Below are positions 1 to 7,436 of a stretch of 10,370 bases of DNA, piece after piece; the first letter of the stretch is position 1; each line of letters opens with the position of its first letter. The translations under genes and the position numbers were made by a program. The stretch spans positions 1 to 10,370 of the forward strand of contig JAJYJL010000157.1 in the NCBI GenBank assembly GCA_021789565.1. Direction: 5' to 3'. The notes under the pieces were generated by a model. It saw only the letters and a program-made list of their open reading frames with translations, made no database searches and had not been told where the DNA came from. The DNA comes from Acidobacteriota bacterium (lineage in GTDB: Bacteria; Acidobacteriota; Terriglobia; UBA7540).

Positions 1-1
1 G

Positions 2-151
2 GTGATCGAAATGCGGTTTTTTGGCGGCTTGAGCGTGGAGGAAACTGCAGAGGCTCTCAGCATCTCTCCGGAAACTGTGATGCGGGATTGGAAGCTGGCT
101 CGGGCATGGCTCTACAGGGAACTGAGCGTGGACCAAGGCAATGGAGCCTGA
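2..151 (+). CDS. ECF-type RNA polymerase sigma factor, C-terminal end (partial)
   Basis: The first 49 codons visible are the tail of a gene that begins upstream of the window. The peptide contains [18 protein letters not shown], then [18 protein letters not shown]. This is the sigma region 4 helix-turn-helix that contacts the -35 element, in the form typical of the Sigma70_ECF/SigJ-like group common in Acidobacteria and Planctomycetes. The stop codon (149-151) lies inside the start of the downstream kinase gene, an 11-base overlap that points to translational coupling. In known systems of this layout, the paired Ser/Thr kinase is thought to control the sigma factor by phosphorylation; that role is inferred here. 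Region 2 and the start lie outside the window. The family is well supported, the exact subgroup is not. Confidence 0.88.
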   Translation: MIEMRFFGGLSVEETAEALSISPETVMRDWKLARAWLYRELSVDQGNGA

Positions 152-3005
152 ACGCTGGTTGCAAATTGAGCAGCTATATCACGCAGCGCTGGAGCTCGAT
201 GCAGGCGAGCGCGGTGCTTACCTGGCCAAAGTCTGTGCCGGGGACGAGAGGCTGCAAAAGGAAGTGGAGTCGCTGCTTGCAAGCGACGCGGAGGCCGGGG
301 AGTTTATCGGATCGCCTGCCATCGAGGTTGCAGCGCGGTCCTTGGCAGCGGACGGCCTCTTGCCGGGCTCATCCCCATCAGCGCTGGAGCTCGGGACAAC
401 GGTTTCGCACTATCGCCTGATCACGAAGCTGGGCCGGGGCGGCATGGGGGAAGTTTACCGGGCCCGCGATACAGCGCTCGGCCGCGACGCCGCGCTGAAG
501 TTCCTGCCTGAAGAGTTCCTGCAAGACCCACAAAAGCTTGAGCGTTTTCGCCGCGAGGCGTGGTCCGCTTCCGCTCTGAATCATCCCAATATCTGCACCA
601 TTTATGAAATCGGCGAGCACGAGGATCGGCTCTTCATCGCCATGGAACTGGTGGAGGGGAAGACGCTTGCTGAAAAGCTGAAGCAGGGGCCGCTGGCGAT
701 GGAAGAGGTCATGTCCAATGCCCGCCAGCTTGCCGAGGCGCTCGAAGAGGCCCATGAGCACAACATCGTCCACCGTGACCTGAAACCGGCCAATGTGATG
801 GTGACGGCGAAGGGACGGGTCAAGATCCTGGATTTCGGCCTGGCAAAGCTGGTCCGGCAGGTCGAGCCGGATGCGCCAACCGAAGAAAGCCTGTTCATGA
901 CCCAGGCCGGGGCGGTCATGGGAACTGTTCCTTACATGGCGCCGGAGCAGTTGCGTGGAGAACCTGTGGACGCGCGCACGGACCTCTACGCTTTCGGGGA
1001 ACTCGTTTATGAGATGGCGACGGGGCAGCGTCCATTTCGCGAAACCCAAACCAACCAGTTGATCTCTTCCATCTTGACCCGGTCGCCTCAACGTCCGTCC
1101 GAACTGAACCCGGAGGTTCCGGAGGAGCTTGAAGCCATCATCCTGAAAGCGATGGAAAAGGACCCGGCAAACCGCTATCAGTCCGCCCGGGAACTGATGA
1201 TGGACCTGGGTCCACCCGACAGCGCTTTAAGGCTTCCGCTGTCGGCTTCCAGAAAGGTCCAGCCCGTCACGGCGCCGCCACGCCCGAAAGTCAAGCTCGC
1301 CCTCATGGCCGGATTCGCCCTGGCCTTTCTGGCGTTGCTGCTCTTTATTTTTATTCCTGCCCTTCGACAGCAAATCACAAGCTCGTCGTCCACACCCAAC
1401 GCATTGCCCAAACAGAAGAAACTGGCCGTGCTGCCTTTCACTGTGATTGGCGGCGACGCGAGCGACAACGCCTTCAGCCGTGGCCTTGCTGAAATCCTGT
1501 CTGCGAAACTCACGCAGCTTTCCTCCGGACGTTCGGTCCAGGTGGTCCCGGTGCGGGAATTGTCCGCACGGCGCGTCGAAACGCCGAGTGATGCAAAGAA
1601 GGCGTTTGGCGTGAACCTGGTGTTGACCGGGAGCCTCGAACGGGCAGATAACCTTTTTCGCATCTCTTATGCGCTGATTAATCCATCGTCGGGTTTCCAG
1701 GTCAGTGCTGACACGCTCACGCTCCCGGCGTCGAATCCTTTTGGCATTGAGGACCAGGTGGTTGAGGGAACTGCTTCGATGCTGGGGCTGCACGTTCGGG
1801 CCGCCGAGCGGCAGAAGGTGGAATCACACGGTACGCAAGCAGCCGGCGCGTTTCAGGACTATCTCAAGGGGCTTGGATACCTCCAGAACTATGAAAAGAC
1901 CGAAAATGTCGACAAGGCGATCGATTCTTTTCGGTCAGCGCTCAAGGTCGACACCAATTACACGCTCGCCTACGCCGCACTAGGGCAGGCCTACTGGCGC
2001 AAGTTCGACACCACGCAAGACACGGATTGGGTGAGCAAAGCCCGGACGTCCTGCAGCCATGCGGAGACGCTGAACGCAAATCTTGCCGATACCCACCTTT
2101 GCCAGGGCATCATGCAAAGCGGCACCGGGCATTACTCTGAAGCGGTTGCGGATTTCCAAAAAGTCCTTGATATTGAACCGACCAATACCTTTGCCTATGA
2201 GGGCCTGGCCAATGCCCAATACAACCTGAAGAAAGTCAGCGAGGCTGAGGTGACCTACCAGCATGCCATCAGTGTCCGGCCAGATTTCTGGGCGCCTTAT
2301 AACTGGCTGGGGGTGCTTTATCTCCATACGGGCAAATCCAAGATGGCGGCAGAGATGTTCCGGAAGGTTACTCAGCTTGCTCCCGGAAACCATCAGGCGT
2401 TCTATAATCTGTGCGGGGCGGACTACCTGCTTGGGAAATGGGATGAAGCGGAAAGAATGTGCGAGAAATCCCTTGCCATCCGTCCAAGCGCGTCGGCGTA
2501 CTCGAACCTTGGCACCATAACATTCTATGAGGGCCACTTTGAGCGTTCGGCCCAATATTTTGACAAGGCCGTCAAGCTTGAGCCGAGGAATTCCGAACTG
2601 TGGGGCAACCTGGCAGACGCTTACCGATGGTCCCCGGGCGGACGGGCGAAGGCCCTTTCCGCCTATTCAAAAGCGGCATCGCTGGTGCGGGAAGGGTTGC
2701 GCGTGAACCCCAAGTCGTACCGTTTGCTGGGGGACCTCTCGACCTACGAAGCCAAAAGCTCACACATCAAACAGGCTACCCAGGACCTGCAAAAGGCGCT
2801 TTCGCTCGCTCCCAAGGATTACCAACTGATGTATAATGCCGCCATCGTATACCATTTGGCGGGTCAGCAGGCGAAGGCCTTGGATTATCTCCGGCGCGCC
2901 GTGGAAGGTGGATATCCCGCCCAGTCAATCCGTATTGATCCGGAATGGACTTCTATGAATGCCAATCCGGAATTTCTGAAAATCATTGGAACGCAGGAGC
3001 ATTGA
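141..3005 (+). CDS. Transmembrane Ser/Thr protein kinase with TolB-like and TPR sensor region
   Basis: This 954-aa protein has an N-terminal helical segment (about 1-85) of a kind common in ECF-linked kinases, then a complete protein kinase domain (about 90-357). Visible motifs are the glycine loop GRGGMGEVY (98-106), the ATP-binding Lys120, the C-helix Glu139, HRDLKPAN (211-218) with catalytic Asp213, DFG (231-233) and APE (267-269). The enzyme should therefore be active. One membrane helix lies at about 384-406. Next is a TolB/FlgO-like alpha/beta domain (about 426-530), then some eight or nine TPR units (about 567-925). The sensor half should be periplasmic. The ATG at 141 overlaps the sigma gene and has only a weak AAGG two bases upstream, which fits coupled translation. 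The likely role is a signal-responsive kinase acting on the neighbouring sigma factor; ligand and substrate are unknown. Confidence 0.93.
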   Translation: MEPERWLQIEQLYHAALELDAGERGAYLAKVCAGDERLQKEVESLLASDAEAGEFIGSPAIEVAARSLAADGLLPGSSPSALELGTTVSHYRLITKLGRGGMGEVYRARDTALGRDAALKFLPEEFLQDPQKLERFRREAWSASALNHPNICTIYEIGEHEDRLFIAMELVEGKTLAEKLKQGPLAMEEVMSNARQLAEALEEAHEHNIVHRDLKPANVMVTAKGRVKILDFGLAKLVRQVEPDAPTEESLFMTQAGAVMGTVPYMAPEQLRGEPVDARTDLYAFGELVYEMATGQRPFRETQTNQLISSILTRSPQRPSELNPEVPEELEAIILKAMEKDPANRYQSARELMMDLGPPDSALRLPLSASRKVQPVTAPPRPKVKLALMAGFALAFLALLLFIFIPALRQQITSSSSTPNALPKQKKLAVLPFTVIGGDASDNAFSRGLAEILSAKLTQLSSGRSVQVVPVRELSARRVETPSDAKKAFGVNLVLTGSLERADNLFRISYALINPSSGFQVSADTLTLPASNPFGIEDQVVEGTASMLGLHVRAAERQKVESHGTQAAGAFQDYLKGLGYLQNYEKTENVDKAIDSFRSALKVDTNYTLAYAALGQAYWRKFDTTQDTDWVSKARTSCSHAETLNANLADTHLCQGIMQSGTGHYSEAVADFQKVLDIEPTNTFAYEGLANAQYNLKKVSEAEVTYQHAISVRPDFWAPYNWLGVLYLHTGKSKMAAEMFRKVTQLAPGNHQAFYNLCGADYLLGKWDEAERMCEKSLAIRPSASAYSNLGTITFYEGHFERSAQYFDKAVKLEPRNSELWGNLADAYRWSPGGRAKALSAYSKAASLVREGLRVNPKSYRLLGDLSTYEAKSSHIKQATQDLQKALSLAPKDYQLMYNAAIVYHLAGQQAKALDYLRRAVEGGYPAQSIRIDPEWTSMNANPEFLKIIGTQEH

Positions 3006-3029
3006 GAAAGCGGCTCATCTTTTGATTAC

Positions 3030-3034
3030 GGAGG
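3030..3034 (+). promoter_or_regulatory. Shine-Dalgarno GGAGG that sets the start of the 93-aa gene
   Basis: A perfect GGAGG lies 5 bases before the ATG at 3040. The same frame is open back to an ATG at 2986, inside the kinase gene, but that start lacks a comparable site. The downstream ATG is therefore preferred. Confidence 0.8.
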
Positions 3035-3039
3035 AAATT

Positions 3040-3321
3040 ATGGCTATTAGAATCGAGATCATCCCCGGGACCGGAGCTAATCCGCCCACCGTGGATCAGC
3101 CAACGGTCAGGGTGTCCAAGGGGAAGAGGGACCGGGTTCAGTGGTGGTCGCGGTCACACGACTGGGCCGTCGTGTTCGATGGCGCAACGCCATTTGAACG
3201 CCGTTATTACAGTTCTTGCAATCCTGGCTGCAATGAAATCACGGCCAGCGAAGGTTCCTACAAGTATACGATCTTTGTCGACGGCAACAGCACCGACCCG
3301 ATGATCATTGTGGATCCGTAG
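3040..3321 (+). CDS. Small beta-rich protein of unknown function, downstream of the kinase
   Basis: A 93-aa protein that I cannot assign to a named family. It alternates short beta-type stretches with turns: IRIEIIP (3-9), VQWWSRSHDWAVVFDG (33-48), YKYTIFVDG (74-82) and MIIV (88-91). This suggests a small beta sandwich of cupredoxin or Ig-like type. Cys60 and Cys64 form a CNPGC motif; His40 and Met88 are other possible ligands, but the classic cupredoxin Cys-x(n)-His-x(n)-Met end is absent. There is no signal peptide or membrane segment, so it is probably cytoplasmic. It starts 34 bases after the kinase stop with a strong ribosome binding site, so co-transcription with the sigma/kinase pair is likely. 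It could be a partner or output of that module; this is inference. Confidence 0.72.
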   Translation: MAIRIEIIPGTGANPPTVDQPTVRVSKGKRDRVQWWSRSHDWAVVFDGATPFERRYYSSCNPGCNEITASEGSYKYTIFVDGNSTDPMIIVDP

Positions 3322-3463
3322 GATTCTGACCGATACGCCTCCTGCGACAGCGCGAGGGGCGGGAGCCTGGAAGTGCAAGGCCATGGCCGGACTCAAGGGC
3401 GAAGGTTCTGCGCCGGCGCGGGAGTGGAAGGCCGCTTCAACAACCCGGCGCTTTCTTCCAGCG

Positions 3464-3472
3464 TGCTATACT
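3464..3472 (+). promoter_or_regulatory. Extended -10 promoter (TGCTATACT) just before the Cys-rich gene
   Basis: TGCTATACT matches the extended -10 form TGnTATAAT with one mismatch. It lies in the 160-base gap after the 93-aa gene, where a new transcript would be expected to begin. No convincing -35 box is seen at 16-18 bases, which an extended -10 can tolerate. Transcription would begin around 3479, almost on the GTG at 3482, giving a nearly leaderless mRNA. It should drive the Cys-rich gene and the TonB-dependent receptor. Confidence 0.45.
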
Positions 3473-3481
3473 AAAAAGAAC

Positions 3482-3898
3482 GTGATCAGGCGCTTTTCCT
3501 GGACACTACTTGTGGCCCTGGGGTTGTGGGGTTCCTTCCATGTGCCGCTGCTGATGAAGGGGCAACCGGCCTCATGCCAGTCTGCCTGCTCCTGCAGATG
3601 CTGCATGCACGGCGGGATGTGCCCCATGATGGCATCGAAAGCCCACACGGCTGCCAGCGCCACGCGTGAGTCTGGCGACAGCCGATCGCACTCGGGTGTT
3701 TCCTGTTCGTGCTCCGTGTCGCATCCGACCGTGCCTCTGATGCAGGGTTCACACGCGGAGATGCTATTCAATCTGCCGCAGTCGAACCTTCCCTTTGAAC
3801 TTCCAGTAGCGACCAGGCGTGTTGGCAGACACTTTGTTTTTCTGCCTGCGCCCGCGGAGCGTCTTCCCGACCCGCCTCCGAAAGCGTTCTCCAGCTAA
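3482..3898 (+). CDS. Small exported Cys/Met/His-rich protein, putative metal binder
   Basis: A 138-aa protein if the GTG at 3482 is used. That start places an Arg-Arg pair and a hydrophobic helix at the N-terminus (RRFSWTLLVALGLWGSF, 3-19), a likely signal peptide or anchor. An upstream extension to 3308 reads as non-coding and would bury this signal. The mature part begins with a dense cluster: Cys32, 36, 38, 40, 41 and 47, with Met42, His43, Met46, Met49 and Met50. A second CSC pair follows (Cys75, Cys77) with His70 and His81. The C-terminal third is Pro-rich and ends DPPPKAFSS. The soft thiol and thioether ligands suggest copper or another soft metal. The TonB-dependent receptor follows 99 bases downstream. 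DUF2946-type Cys-containing small proteins beside copper receptors are a possible analogy, not a proven relationship. Function unproven. Confidence 0.6.
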   Translation: MIRRFSWTLLVALGLWGSFHVPLLMKGQPASCQSACSCRCCMHGGMCPMMASKAHTAASATRESGDSRSHSGVSCSCSVSHPTVPLMQGSHAEMLFNLPQSNLPFELPVATRRVGRHFVFLPAPAERLPDPPPKAFSS

Positions 3899-3982
3899 CC
3901 ACAAGACCTGGTTTCCCAAGTGATGAATTGTTTTCGGCTGCTTGGCGGCATGTCCGCGCAGGTCTACGTATCGTTATCTGCT

Positions 3983-3987
3983 GGAGG
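3983..3987 (+). promoter_or_regulatory. Shine-Dalgarno GGAGG that sets the receptor start
   Basis: GGAGG lies 10 bases before the ATG at 3998. Starting there puts the signal peptide at the very N-terminus. The in-frame ATG at 3920 would add 26 residues ahead of it and lacks a clear site. Confidence 0.65.
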
Positions 3988-3997
3988 TGTGTCTATC

Positions 3998-6217
3998 ATG
4001 AAGTTTGTCCGGTTGGTGATTTTGGCGGCCCTGTTCCTGGCTTTTGCAGGGTCCGGGTTTGCCACGATTTTCGGGAACGTGCGCGGCATTGTCCACGACC
4101 CGCAGCATCGTCCCATTCCCAATGCCCAGGTTGTGCTCAGCGCCTCGGGCTCAGCGTGGTCGAAGGCGGGCCACACCAATCCCAACGGCGAGTTCGAGTT
4201 CACGGCTGTCCCCGCTGGTGATTACATGCTGGACGTGAACGTCAAGGGATTTCAGCCTGCGGAACAGTCCATCACGGTGAGTTCAGGCAGCGCGCCCATA
4301 ATCCATTTTGCCCTGGAGATTGCGGCGGCAAAGCAGAGTGTCCAGGTGTCGGGCGCGCCTGAAACCATTAACACCCAGGCGTCAGCCTCACAGACCACAA
4401 TCGGCAGGCAGCGCATCGCACGGACTCCCGGCGCCGACCGCACCAATAGCCTGGCCATGGTGACGGACTATGTTCCCGGGGCCTATATGGTCCACGATCA
4501 ACTCCACGTGCGGGGCGGACACCAGGTGAGTTGGGAAGTGGATGGCGTTCCTGTTCCCAACACAAACATTGCCAGCAACGTGGGGCCGCAGTTCGATCCC
4601 AAAGACGCCGATTTCGTAGAGATGAAAACGGGAGGTTATTCATCCGAATACGGGGACCGCACTTATGGAGTTTTCAACGTGATTCCGCGCACCGGTTTTG
4701 AATATGACAACCAGGGCGAACTGGTGGCGAGCTATGGCAGTGATAACCAGACCAACGACCAACTGAGCTTTGGCAGCCACACAGAGCGTATGGCCTGGTT
4801 CGGAAGCTTTACGGGCAATCGCTCCGACCTCGGCCTGATGACGCCCGTTCCTCAAGCGATCCACGATATGGACAGTGGCCTGGGCGGCTTCGGCACGCTG
4901 ATTTTCAATGCCACTCCCCAGGACCAGTTGCGCCTGGTAGGTTCCGCGCGCGCCGATCATTTCCAGATTCCCAACACGCCCGAACAGCAGAGCGCCGGCA
5001 TCCGCGATCTCGATCTGGAACACGACGCCTTCGTCAATTTCTCCTGGGTCCACACGTTCGGGCCCGGAATGCTGCTGACCGTTTCTCCTTTTTATCATTA
5101 CAACCGGGCGAGTTTCGCAGGCGGGCCGAATGACATACCCTACATTCTGGACAACAACCGTGGCTCACGTTATCTGGGCGGCCAGGTGACACTCGGCGTG
5201 GTGAAGGGGAAACACAACGCGCAGTTTGGGATTGAAACCTTCGACCAGCGCGATGACACTTTCTTTGGACTGAGGGCAACGCTAGGCACAGGCCAGCCGC
5301 CCATCCAGCAGCAATACAGACCTGGCGGAAATCTGGAAGCGGGATTCCTGCAGGACCAGTTTCAGATCACTCCCTGGCTGTCGCTCAATGAAGGCCTGCG
5401 GCTCACACACTATGCGGGCCTGCTGCAGGAAAATGGGGCCGACCCCCGCGTGGGAGCCGCCATTCGTGTGCCGCGGCTGGGCTGGGTGCTGCGGGGCTTT
5501 TACGGCCGATACCTTCAGCCTCCGCCACTCGATACGTTCTCCGGTCCGCTGGAACAGTTCGCGCTGCAGCAGGGCGTCGCCTTCCTTCTTCTCCACGCCG
5601 AGCGCGATGAGCAGTACCAGGCCAGCATCACCATTCCGGTGCGCAAGTGGATGCTTGACGCGGACGTCTTCCGTACCCACGCCCGCAACTTTTTTGACCA
5701 CGATGAGATCGGCAGTTCCAACATCTTTCTGCCGCTCACCATCCAGGGGGCGCGCATCCAGGGCTGGGAAGCCACGCTGCGGTCGCCCCAGATCCTGCAC
5801 CGGGCCAGAATCCACCTGGCCTACTCGCACCAGTTCGTCCAGGGATTCGGCGCCGTCACCGGGGGCCTCACGGATTTCGAACCGCCGAAAGAGGGTCTCT
5901 TTTTCCTTGATCATGACCAGCGCAATACTCTGAGCACTGTGGTGAGCTCGACGCTGCCGGGGAGGGCGTGGGCCACGGCGACGATAGCCTATGGTTCTGG
6001 TTTTCTGAACGGTGATGGGCCCGCTCACCTGCCCGCCCACACCACCGTCGGGCTCTCGCTGGGCAAGTCGTTTGCTGATAACTGGTCCCTGGCCGTGAAC
6101 GCCCTCAACATCACCAACGGGCGCTACCTGCTGGACAACAGCAACACCTTCGGCGGGACGCACTACGCCTACCCGCGCGAAGTCTACGTGGAAGTGCGCT
6201 ATCGCTGTCATTTCTAA
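3998..6217 (+). CDS. TonB-dependent outer-membrane receptor with carboxypeptidase-regulatory-like domain
   Basis: A 739-aa protein with a signal peptide (1-22, hydrophobic core LVILAALFLAFAG, likely cut after GFA). A carboxypeptidase-regulatory-like beta-sandwich follows (about 26-108; GNVRGIVHD, then NPNGEFEFTAVPAGDY). The plug domain (about 130-233) shows LHVRGGHQVSWEVDGVPVP and GGYSSEYGDRTYGVFNVIPR. The remaining 500 residues alternate as beta-barrel strands and end in aromatic Phe739, as outer-membrane proteins usually do. No clear TonB box was identified. Its length is that of classic metal, siderophore or cobalamin receptors and well below the roughly 1000-aa Oar-like receptors common in Acidobacteria. 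It imports a substrate across the outer membrane using TonB-ExbBD energy; none of those partners is in this window. The preceding Cys-rich gene hints at a metal or metal chelate, but substrate cannot be read from sequence. Confidence 0.88.
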   Translation: MKFVRLVILAALFLAFAGSGFATIFGNVRGIVHDPQHRPIPNAQVVLSASGSAWSKAGHTNPNGEFEFTAVPAGDYMLDVNVKGFQPAEQSITVSSGSAPIIHFALEIAAAKQSVQVSGAPETINTQASASQTTIGRQRIARTPGADRTNSLAMVTDYVPGAYMVHDQLHVRGGHQVSWEVDGVPVPNTNIASNVGPQFDPKDADFVEMKTGGYSSEYGDRTYGVFNVIPRTGFEYDNQGELVASYGSDNQTNDQLSFGSHTERMAWFGSFTGNRSDLGLMTPVPQAIHDMDSGLGGFGTLIFNATPQDQLRLVGSARADHFQIPNTPEQQSAGIRDLDLEHDAFVNFSWVHTFGPGMLLTVSPFYHYNRASFAGGPNDIPYILDNNRGSRYLGGQVTLGVVKGKHNAQFGIETFDQRDDTFFGLRATLGTGQPPIQQQYRPGGNLEAGFLQDQFQITPWLSLNEGLRLTHYAGLLQENGADPRVGAAIRVPRLGWVLRGFYGRYLQPPPLDTFSGPLEQFALQQGVAFLLLHAERDEQYQASITIPVRKWMLDADVFRTHARNFFDHDEIGSSNIFLPLTIQGARIQGWEATLRSPQILHRARIHLAYSHQFVQGFGAVTGGLTDFEPPKEGLFFLDHDQRNTLSTVVSSTLPGRAWATATIAYGSGFLNGDGPAHLPAHTTVGLSLGKSFADNWSLAVNALNITNGRYLLDNSNTFGGTHYAYPREVYVEVRYRCHF

Positions 6218-6851
6218 ACTGTTATTGTGACTGCTGCGGGCGGGTCTGGTATTTCCGCGGTCTCGCCGCAGGCCCTTCAACTGTGACGGAGCGACAGCTC
6301 TGGCGGAAAAGGATTTCGACGGGTCTGGCAAGGGCGTTCTACCCTGTGCTGGCGCATGGCAGGCGTTTGCCGCGGCCGGTTTTCCGGCGTAATAACCGGC
6401 CCGGATAATGGGGCTACATGGGGCCCACCGGGCCTGCCAGACGGGGCGGCCGCCGGCCCTCCCGGCTTCGTCTCCGGCTGGTTGTTCAGTGGCGCTTTTT
6501 CTGAACTCGCAGCAGGGCCCGCCGAAGCGCCATAATTGACCGCCACGCCCGCCTCATCCCGCTCCTCTTGCAGGCTGTCCAACGGGAAATCGCGCACTCA
6601 TGGTCCCCTCCGAACGGCAGCAATCCTTCGGTTAAGCTCACGGGGTAACGCCCGCAAATTTCCATGCAAACATGCACCAGCGGTTTCCGTCCCGCCTGCG
6701 ACCCACGGCTCCCGCTCTCCCTTGAGAATTGACCTTGAGCGCCAAGTATGAGACATTCGCCGCTTGACGAATTCGGGAGCGATGGATGTTTCTTAAAATC
6801 GAATCCAGATTGGCGGTGCTTGCACTAGCGGCAAAGAGAGGGTAGCTTAGG
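6218..6851. other. Long intergenic region without a convincing gene
   Basis: These 634 bases separate the receptor from the GtrA gene. Just after the receptor stop, a nested stem is possible (CTGCGG 6234-6239 with CCGCAG 6266-6271, and GCGG 6240-6243 with CCGC 6255-6258), but no T-run follows, so it is at best a weak terminator. A cluster of GC-rich inverted repeats lies at 6374-6454. One minus-strand frame (6277-6597, GTG start, GGAGGGG 6 bases upstream) encodes 106 residues very rich in Pro and Gly; I do not call it a gene. A TTGACG at 6764-6769 and TAAAAT at 6794-6799 are 24 bases apart, too far for a standard promoter. Confidence 0.5.
6374..6454. repeat. Cluster of GC-rich inverted repeats
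   Basis: Three perfect inverted repeats lie within 81 bases. GGCCGGTT (6374-6381) pairs with AACCGGCC (6394-6401) across a 12-base loop. GGCCC (6422-6426) pairs with GGGCC (6430-6434) across three bases. GGCGGCCGCC (6445-6454) is a perfect palindrome. No T-run follows any of them, so they are not typical intrinsic terminators. They may simply reflect high GC content. Confidence 0.4.
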
Positions 6852-7295
6852 ATGATGCAGACGACCCCTGAGGGGCAAATTGCCGGTGGTACAGTGCTTC
6901 CTGTGGGCCCAACGGGAGGTGTACGGGGCGAATTCTACCGGTACGTCCTGGTCGGGGGGCTTTCGACCATCTGCGACGCGTCGACGCTTTTTTCTCTAAC
7001 TCACTTTGCGGGCGTCAACTATTTGATTTCAGCGCCCATCGGATTCTGTGTGGGGACTTTTGTGAACTACTTCCTAAGCGGCAGTTGGGTGTTCGAGCGC
7101 CGCACGATGAATAGCAGATCGGCGGAATTGACGATTTTCACTCTTATCGGAGTCGTTGGGCTGAGTCTAAACGAACTGATCCTGTGGTTCTTTCAATCCA
7201 GGCTGGGCATTTACTACCTGATTGCCAAGGGTGTGAGTGCCGTCGTGGTTTTGGCGTGGAACTTTGGCGCGCGAAAGGCCATTCTGTTTCGGTAG
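6852..7295 (+). CDS. GtrA-family membrane protein
   Basis: A 147-aa protein with four predicted membrane helices (about 30-50, 56-78, 93-113 and 119-140) after a polar N-terminus of about 25 residues. Family marks are RYVLVGGLSTICDAS (30-44), FVNYFLSGSWVFE (70-82) and the ending WNFGARKAILFR (136-147). GtrA-like proteins are small inner-membrane proteins thought to flip or carry polyprenyl-phosphate-linked sugars for decoration of O-antigen, arabinogalactan, teichoic acid or other surface glycans. The ATG at 6852 has an AGAGAGG 10 bases upstream; a second ATG follows directly at 6855. No partner glycosyltransferase sits beside it on the same strand. It is convergent with the sugar gene block to its right, so a shared role in one glycan pathway is plausible but inferred. 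Confidence 0.87.
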   Translation: MMQTTPEGQIAGGTVLPVGPTGGVRGEFYRYVLVGGLSTICDASTLFSLTHFAGVNYLISAPIGFCVGTFVNYFLSGSWVFERRTMNSRSAELTIFTLIGVVGLSLNELILWFFQSRLGIYYLIAKGVSAVVVLAWNFGARKAILFR

Positions 7296-7365
7296 CGATT
7301 CTGGTGCGGTCGATGCTTCTCAGAGCCATCTGGCCGTGTGGCGGGGGGAGTTTCCACACCAAGCT

Positions 7366-7410
7366 GCTCCTCCGGAACAGGTCTTTCATATTCTCCATTC
7401 ACGGAGGAGC
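7366..7410. repeat. Inverted repeat between convergent genes
   Basis: GCTCCTCCG (7366-7374) is the exact reverse complement of CGGAGGAGC (7402-7410), with 27 bases between. A smaller stem lies just before it (GTGTGG 7336-7341 with CCACAC 7354-7359). Both sit in the 141-base gap between the ends of the GtrA and epimerase genes, where terminators for both strands would be expected. No T-run follows on either strand, so an intrinsic terminator is not established. Confidence 0.35.
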
Positions 7411-7436
7411 CGCGACAGGAAAATGGCCACGTTTAC

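Noticed and set aside
378..1091. 237-codon minus-strand open frame opposite the kinase domain
   Set aside because: The opposite strand encodes intact kinase motifs throughout this stretch; the antisense product shows no recognisable feature.
3308..3481. N-terminal extension of the Cys-rich protein to an ATG at 3308
   Set aside because: The extra 58 residues read like random GC-rich translation, overlap the 93-aa gene, and would place the signal helix internally; a promoter-like motif lies within them.
3920..3997. Upstream start for the receptor at 3920
   Set aside because: It would put 26 residues before a good signal peptide, and the ATG at 3998 has its own GGAGG.
5282..6331. 349-codon minus-strand open frame opposite the receptor gene
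   Set aside because: It is fully antisense to a well supported receptor, its product is rich in Arg, Pro and Gly without domain signals, and long antisense frames are common in GC-rich coding DNA.
6484..6506. GTTCAG/CTGAAC stem with a T-run as a terminator
   Set aside because: The five Ts are in the loop rather than after the stem, so it does not fit an intrinsic terminator.
6764..6799. TTGACG and TAAAAT as a promoter for the GtrA gene
   Set aside because: The spacing of 24 bases is too long for a normal sigma-70 type promoter and no better pair was found.
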